Assembly (NCBI RefSeq): GCF_001625215.2
Contig: NC_030384.2
Coordinates: 40,458,390-40,522,389, forward strand
DNA length: 64,000 bases
Reading direction: 5' to 3'
Origin: Daucus carota subsp. sativus
Lineage: Eukaryota > Streptophyta > Magnoliopsida > Apiales > Apiaceae
Shown here: piece after piece, positions 58,193 to 64,000 of the stretch
How the letters are laid out: every line of letters begins with the position of its first letter
Position numbering within the stretch: position 1 is the stretch's first letter
Position numbers and translations under genes: made by a program
Notes under the pieces: generated by a model
What the model saw: only the letters and a program-made list of their open reading frames with translations
Told to the model about the DNA's origin: nothing
Databases searched by the model: none

Positions 58193-60714
58193 ACTGAAGG
58201 TTCGGTTGCAAGTTATAAAGATTTTTCTCTCATGTGAATTGCCAAGTTAACAAACAGTAACTGATATGTTAAAATTTTTTGTAGTGACTTCTCTTTTGTA
58301 AAATGCATGTAGGTTATTTTTGAACTTCAAAACCATTAACATTACAGGTTATTACCAAAATGATGCCCATTCATGAGGTATACATAGACTAGCTTTGCTT
58401 TTAGATGAGCATTGAGCACCCGTCTTACTGGGCTTACAGCTGAAATAGCTTCACACTATTTGGTCTATTTATATTTGTATATGTATTATGTAGGTCGTTG
58501 ATTCCGACACACTTTACACTCTTTGTTCCAGTTGATAACTCTTCCTATATACATGTTAATCTTCATTCAATTTTATTTAATTTTTATTCTAAACATTTTT
58601 TTCTATGTGCAGAAGACAAGTCGCTGCTACTCACGAGTGATCATGATTAGCGAAAAGGATTCTTGCTATACAAGAGCTGCACCCAGTTTCGTCATTTTAT
58701 TGTTGAATATTTTTTCTATATTCGAGTAAAAACGGATTAACTCCTGTCTTTATTAATATTAGCTCAATTTCAGATAAGCGGTACTGGTTTCAAGTAACAT
58801 TACCATATTCTGGATGTGAAATAAACAAAGATTATAGGAGAGCTTTCTAACTTGTGGTTGTTTTCTTAGTAACATTACCGTACAAGTCATTCTTGCATGC
58901 AGTGTTATTATTTTATGATATAAAATTATTAGAGTTAAATTTCAACACCATAAAAGTTCTGGTACATATAGGTTCTGCTACTAGATGAGGACGGCTCATG
59001 AGCTCCCTTGATTTACAGCTGAAGGCTGAAGCATATGATTTATACTTGCCTGAAGCGTATGATTTATATTTGCCTACTCTCTGTGCACTGTTTTTATTGA
59101 GGACCACATGCCAACTTCCTTAAGCTTGCCCCTCCGTTATGTATAGTTTTATCACGCTGTCCCGGTATGAGGGTTACTCTCGTACTCAACGAATAGTTGG
59201 AGGGTTGAATCGGCTCAGTTAAAATAATGTTGAGGGCTGATTGCATACATACTTTAAGAGTTAAGAGGTCATTAAGCCTACTAATCAAGGGCACCATACT
59301 TTTTAACATTGATAGGACTTGAAATGTAGTGATCAGTTCAGTAAGAAGTTCCAGCTGGTTTGAACTAACATTATAAGGTTATGAACATTTGTTTCTTTGG
59401 CCTCTGATTATGACCCGCATAAGGTAGATAAGTCCACACATTTGTTACCCGTAGTTTGACACAAACCAGACACCTCACATTAAACTTGAGCTCTGATCAG
59501 TGATCACCATTCAATGGTTTTGCATTCAGATTCCCTAGAAGGCTTCTGTATATACATATACATTAAGAGATGACCAACTGAATTCCTCCCTTGTGACTAA
59601 TCTAGAATATTTTCCTAATTAATCGATTTGACTTTTACCAGCTAAGCATTCGGGAATCTGAACAGGTACCCAACATTTCTCGTTGTTTTATTTCCTGCCA
59701 TTTCGCTACTTTGTCATCTAATTTGGTGCAGAAAAGTCTAACATCACCAATTGTAAGATACTCACTCCGTCCCATTTTAACTACTTTTGACTTTTTTACA
59801 CGTATTTTAAGGTGTTAAAAAAATCACATCTAGACATAATTAATCTTTATAAAATTTATATCAAATAAAAATTTAGAGTCCAAACTTTTATTTGATATAA
59901 GAATTAAATTTTTATATTGAGTGTAGATACTATTTTTTTACACCTCAATATACGTGTTAAAAAGTCAAACATCAATTAAAATGGGACAGAGGGAGTATTT
60001 ATTTTTCTTACACTCAATTGCTCAAGTATAACATGTTACACCACGTTGAAAAATACCATAATCTTGATGTGAAATGACCATAGATGGATCATCATTTATC
60101 AGTGCTTATGATGTACTTTATGTCGCTCTTTCTGGTCAGCCTCGCATTAATCTTTTCTTTTATAAACCTCTATTGCAGTTAACTAGGTCTATTGTGATTT
60201 CTTTGGCAGATAGGGCTGGCAATGGGAATGTACGAGAGCACATTTGCATTCTTACGTCATTGGCATGAGTTGTTTAATATCAAAAACAAGTATTAAAATT
60301 TTTAAATATAAATTAGCAAAATTATCTCCTGCATTTATATAATTGGAAATGACGAATATATTAATTAAAATTTAATGAAATTAAATAATTATATGGGTGT
60401 ATGTTTACAAATTTTAAAAATACAAACAACAATTATTTATAACATATTACGAGGTGTATTTAATTGAGATTTTGAAGGATATTTTTCATTCATGAAATCC
60501 GAAGATATTTAAGTTGGATTTTAAAAAATTTATATTAATTTTACAATATTTTATTAATAATATGTATAAAATCAAAATGAAATATAATTCCTTAAAATTT
60601 GTATATCAAAAATAATTAATTAAAATCTTATTTAATATACCCATTCTGAATGAATACGAATCGGGTCTAGCTCCAGCCCAGCGACAAGCCTGACGATTTT
60701 ACCCAATCTCACCC
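58193..60714. other. Intergenic between F-box copies 2 and 3
   Basis: Contains the second copy of the duplicated 3' flank (58,380-58,740), a weaker third piece (58,900-59,050) and one MITE (59761-59995). The frames at 59094-59309 and 60074-60268 have no domain. About 60,290-60,650 is AT-rich. Confidence 0.5.
59761..59995. mobile_element. Stowaway-like MITE
   Basis: 235 bp with ends CTCACTCCGTCCCATTTTAA and TTAAAATGGGACAGAGGGAG, flanked by TA on both sides (59759-59760 and 59996-59997). Confidence 0.85.
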
Positions 60715-60722
60715 TATATATA
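60715..60722 (+). promoter_or_regulatory. TATA box of the F-box pseudogene
   Basis: TATATATA about 80 nt upstream of the ATG at 60801, so the decayed copy still has a promoter-like start. Confidence 0.45.
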
Positions 60723-60800
60723 AGTTATTAGCTTCTCATTTTACCCAGCCGTCTATTGCATCAACCATTTTAAAATCTGTTGAATTGATACAGCTAGCAA

Positions 60801-61106
60801 TGGGTTCGAAGCGATCAAAAGTTGCAAGGGGTTCCAAAACATCAAACTTCGTAGATAGAATCAGCAATCTCCCTGACTCGATACTCCTCCTCATCCTCTG
60901 GGTGCTTCCATTCGAATCGGCCGTGTGCACCAGCGTTTTCATCCAAGAGATGGAAGCCTCACTACATGTCGCTCTCCCATCTCCGTATCGATAATAGTCC
61001 TTCTGATTACGAATTCGAAGAAAATTTCAAAATCTTTATTTTGTATTTGAACATGGAACATGCTCTTTATGACAACGAAGCATATGAGGTAAAAAATTTG
61101 CACTAA
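60801..61106 (+). pseudogene. F-box copy 3, frameshifted and truncated
   Basis: The N-terminus 'MGSKRSKVARGSKTSNFVDR' and the following 'ISNLPDSILLLILWVLPFES' match the F-box of the two neighbours. Near 60,940 one extra base relative to the paralogues ('gttttcatcc' against 'gttctgtcc') shifts the frame just before the SKRW motif. In the shifted frame the family sequence continues ('YMSLSHLRID...') and stays open to a TAA at 61104-61106. The leucine-rich and FBD parts are absent. Confidence 0.85.
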
Positions 61107-61297
61107 GATTTATTTTTCTTAAACCCTCCTCAGACCCTGCTCTAAACGGATATACTCTGAGTATGTTTGGTTTGGTTTATTTATTTTTCTTAAACATGTA
61201 TAACATTGTTATTGTATTGTCTTTCTATTAACACCGTTTTTTATCTTAAATTGTTATTGTTATTCTATCCTTTAATTCTAGCATGAAAATATTACTA

Positions 61298-61497
61298 CTC
61301 CCTCTGTTTTAAAATATAAATCGTTTGATTTTTTGGCACACACTTCTAAGTCTTTTGACCGCTTAGTTAAAATTGTTATTTAAAAAAAAAATCCCAAATT
61401 ATAATATTTATCATATATTTTTATTCACAAATTTTTTTAAAAAAAATAATAATTTTAACTATGCGGTCAAACGACTTATATTTCAAAACGGAGGGAG
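61298..61497. mobile_element. Stowaway-like MITE
   Basis: 200 bp with ends CTCCCTCTGTTTTAAAATAT and ATATTTCAAAACGGAGGGAG, flanked by TA (61296-61297 and 61498-61499). Confidence 0.85.
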
Positions 61498-61888
61498 TAC
61501 ATGACTTATTTGAAAATGTTAGTTTATTGATTGTGCGATTATTTTGCTCTCTAAATGTTGGAGTCTCAAACTTTGAGATAAGCAATCCAATTGCAGTTAA
61601 AAAAGAATGAACACGCATGAATTCAGATATCTAGATGACTGAAAGATAACTAGACGTCCTGAAATTCCTCGCTCTTATGAGACTATAATCCATGTCCTGA
61701 AATGTTTGAGTCTCAAACTTATTTTTGGATTTCTTTCTCGTTAGCTTTTGATAAGGTGATTGGAATGTGAATTTTAAATATGAAACAAGTGTTGCCAACT
61801 CTGCTCACCTGTACGCAGAAATAAAAAGAATGAAGGCGTCTCATTTCTTGTCTTCATATCTATTGTAAATGATTTTTATATACTATAA

Positions 61889-62260
61889 GAGCAAGTCCAA
61901 CATTATGCTAAGAGATACCCTAAAAATATTATAAAATAATATGTCTTAGCGATTTAGCATAAGATTTAGCACATGAGCTCCAATAGTACTTCCTATATTC
62001 ATTCCTATTATTATAATAATATTAAATAGTGGAGGAGAGAGGGGAAAAAAAGAGAGAGAAATGATGTGGAGGAGAGAGGGAAATGAATATTTTAATGATA
62101 AAAATAGTTTGAAAGTGGCTAGCATATTCTAAAAATAGGGAAGAGGATGCTTGTGCTAGTGATTTAGCACATCACTAGCATAGTGTTGGAGTGCAATTTT
62201 ATCACATATTCTCTATTTTTGAATTTAAAACTTGATTTAGCACACTTATTGGACTTGCTC
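61889..62260. mobile_element. Tourist-like MITE
   Basis: 372 bp with ends GAGCAAGTCCAACATTATG and TTGGACTTGCTC, flanked by TAA and TGA. Same family as 19876 and 43549. Confidence 0.78.
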
Positions 62261-62389
62261 TGATTCATTCATCTCAAAGGTCTTTTATATGTTGCCTGCT
62301 ATTTAGGTCTCGGAGTTGGTCGATATTTATTTGTCATTGTTAAGTATTTGACAAATCAGTTTGGCTTTCCACAATTTTGAAATCTACTT

Positions 62390-63250
62390 CTATATATTAA
62401 AAGGGGACTAGGGGCAAAAAGAGCCAAAAAAATGCCTGTGAAATTACATATATACCCTTAGTTTACACAGAATTTCTATAATGCCCTCGACGTGTTATAC
62501 TGAATAGTGAATACTCTTCGTTTTCTTGCTGTGTTTAACCGGTTTCTTTTCATGTTTATTGTTTGTTTGCTCTTTAATTTGGCTTCAGTATTCTGTCGTT
62601 GCTTTTCACTGGATGGTTTCCCGAAAAAGCGGGCCAAACCGAGGCTGTGCCTGACCAAGAGGTTACTAAGGAGCGCGGGACGCTGAAGCGACTGCGGAAT
62701 GCTACTCGCCGGGAACTAGGTATGGTTTCTCAGATCATGATTTGTTTGCCCTTACCTATTACAAAATGCCATGCTCTGTAACCCTCAGTAAATCATTGCC
62801 TAGGAAAAGAATCGATATACACACTGCTAATTGAATTGAATCAGAGACAAACATGAATATATCGTTTGATTACAAATCTTGAGTTTGAGTGGGTGAAGGA
62901 GTCAAGATATATTCAGGTTCAGGGTATATCAATTTCTCAAGGGGTTTGATAAACCCTGAACTCGGGGTTCATCAAAGTTTTCCGTCATTAGTCTGCAATT
63001 TGTAGTCATTTCTCCATATATATATATTCTCTGCCAGCTCTTTCATTTAATTAGCTTTGCTGTTCACTCCTTGTCTGCGATTTGTTTGGTGCTAGGTTGC
63101 CTCTTCTCTGTTGGGTTTTTGTCATGGTTTGGGTTTTAGAGAAAGAGATTCATTTTTTGTTTGTATATTGATTGGGTTTATGGGGCAGCTTCTTCACAAT
63201 GGACGGTTCCTCGAAAGAACGTGGCAGGCATAGTTTTCTTTACAGTGAAA
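62390..63250 (+). other. Possible Helitron 5' end with exon-like GC-richer blocks
   Basis: TCTATATATTAAAAGGGGAC at 62390 resembles plant Helitron 5' ends. About 62,600-62,720 is unusually GC-rich and coding-like, with a good donor (CTAG|GTATGG) at its end. A related 'atggacggttcctcgaaagaacg' block lies at about 63,197. I do not recognise the protein and no 3' Helitron end is seen inside the window. Confidence 0.3.
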
Positions 63251-63272
63251 CTCGATTTTTTTTGAATTGAAG

Positions 63273-63640
63273 GTTGCATTTCTCAAGTCAAGATGGGGAT
63301 TTGTTCGCATAGCTATGGAGAAGGGATGTGATACAGTGCCAGCTTTTGGCTTTGGTTATGTATACACTAATTCTATTCTGCTTCGATATATGAGCTTATT
63401 CATGACCTCCACATTTTTACCTTGTCCTCTCATCTCAGTCTGCACTATTAAATTTTAATACTTCATGATTGTCAAAGAGACGTCTATTATATGGTGTTCA
63501 CCTTCCTATTCAGTTCTACATTTGTTGATGCTAATTTCTGTATCGCAAATTGCTTTAGACTGAAGTCAATAAATGGTGAAAGCCTAATGACAATTTGTTC
63601 TTGCAAATTGGTAGAGCGATAAGGGCTATATGTTGAAATA
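63273..63640 (+). pseudogene. Exon remnants of a DGAT2-type acyltransferase
   Basis: 63273-63354, between an AG acceptor and a GT donor, encodes 'VAFLKSRWGFVRIAMEKG' and then 'DTVPAFGFG', the conserved segment of plant type-2 diacylglycerol acyltransferases, which normally have 'RRGF(V/I)RIA' and 'PVFCFG'. Beyond a 200-bp gap, 63562-63630 reads EVNKW-stop-KPNDNLFLQIGRAIR, matching the family's 'KWWKP...LF...ARAI' block with TGG changed to TGA. The upstream catalytic exons are not seen. DGAT2 makes triacylglycerol at the ER; this copy cannot be functional. It is a pseudogene or a transposon-captured fragment. Confidence 0.65.
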
Positions 63641-64000
63641 GGTCTCTATAGTATTTCTGCTTGACAGAATCACACCATACAAGGATCCAGATGATCCTTG
63701 TATATAGTTGCATCTAGATGATCTAAAATCTAGCTTACATCAACTGATAAGCTTACCAAGGATCCACCATACAAGGAAGATGGGTATAGTTTGATTCTGA
63801 AGTAAGGTTGCTGGATGTGAGAGCATCGACTAATGATACTTTTATATATGAGATAATAGCTTTATCCAATACTGTGGTTGCAGCAACTCAGCAAGAGTCA
63901 AGGACATGAAGTGTTGTCTAAGCATTGTAGAAGACTAGATGGTATATCAGTTTTAAGGGAATAAAGTGTAATATATGGCGAACTATCTTTTTGCAACCTA

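Noticed and set aside
62476-62658. 60-codon minus-strand frame
   Set aside because: Opposite to the better coding-like plus-strand block; no domain.

Overview
The window is nuclear DNA of a flowering plant, almost certainly a eudicot. The evidence is AT-rich sequence, GT-AG introns, plant-specific families (patellin, MCTP, GeBP-like, F-box/FBD, LEA fused to a TMEM205 domain) and many plant-type MITEs. Nothing here fixes the family or species. No bacterial, viral, rRNA or CRISPR features were seen, and no intact tRNA gene.

1-10.3 kb: three tandem minus-strand genes (845-2071, 5279-6157, 7325-8308) encode proteins with a domain resembling the GLABROUS1-enhancer-binding (GeBP/DUF573) domain. 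The middle protein carries the domain twice. A fourth copy (9871-10258) has lost most of its coding region. A 1.2 kb LINE-type insertion (2416-3582) and a small J-domain protein gene with a C-terminal membrane tail (9292-9705, plus strand) lie among them.

10.6-18.4 kb: a spliced minus-strand gene for MIC10, a core MICOS subunit of the mitochondrial inner membrane. Its first intron holds a hAT-like element and a Stowaway-like MITE. Upstream lie a degenerate short-period repeat field, a second hAT-like element with a target-site duplication, and a 1.5 kb non-autonomous Helitron.

18.4-31.1 kb: a four-exon patellin (Sec14 plus GOLD) with a Tourist-like MITE in intron 1, then a divergent pair of paralogous LEA/TMEM205 genes. 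Both facing promoters carry clusters of ABRE-like sites, which suggests shared ABA, seed or desiccation control.

31-51 kb: mostly intergenic and MITE-rich, with one intronless gene for a multiple C2-domain and transmembrane-region protein (MCTP, 1061 aa). One MITE is nested in another at 43.4-44.0 kb, and a poly(A)-type retroposon with an 18-bp target duplication lies at 50.1-50.8 kb.

51-64 kb: an F-box/FBD family in successive stages of decay: an intact three-exon gene, a copy cut short after its second splice site, and a frameshifted fragment. Their 3' flanks are duplicated as well. The window ends in a possible Helitron 5' end followed by exon remnants of a DGAT2-type acyltransferase containing an in-frame stop.

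I found no convincing wholly new system. The strongest leads are the divergent GeBP-like cluster, the tail-anchored J protein, the divergent ABRE-controlled LEA/TMEM205 pair and the well-bounded transposon set.
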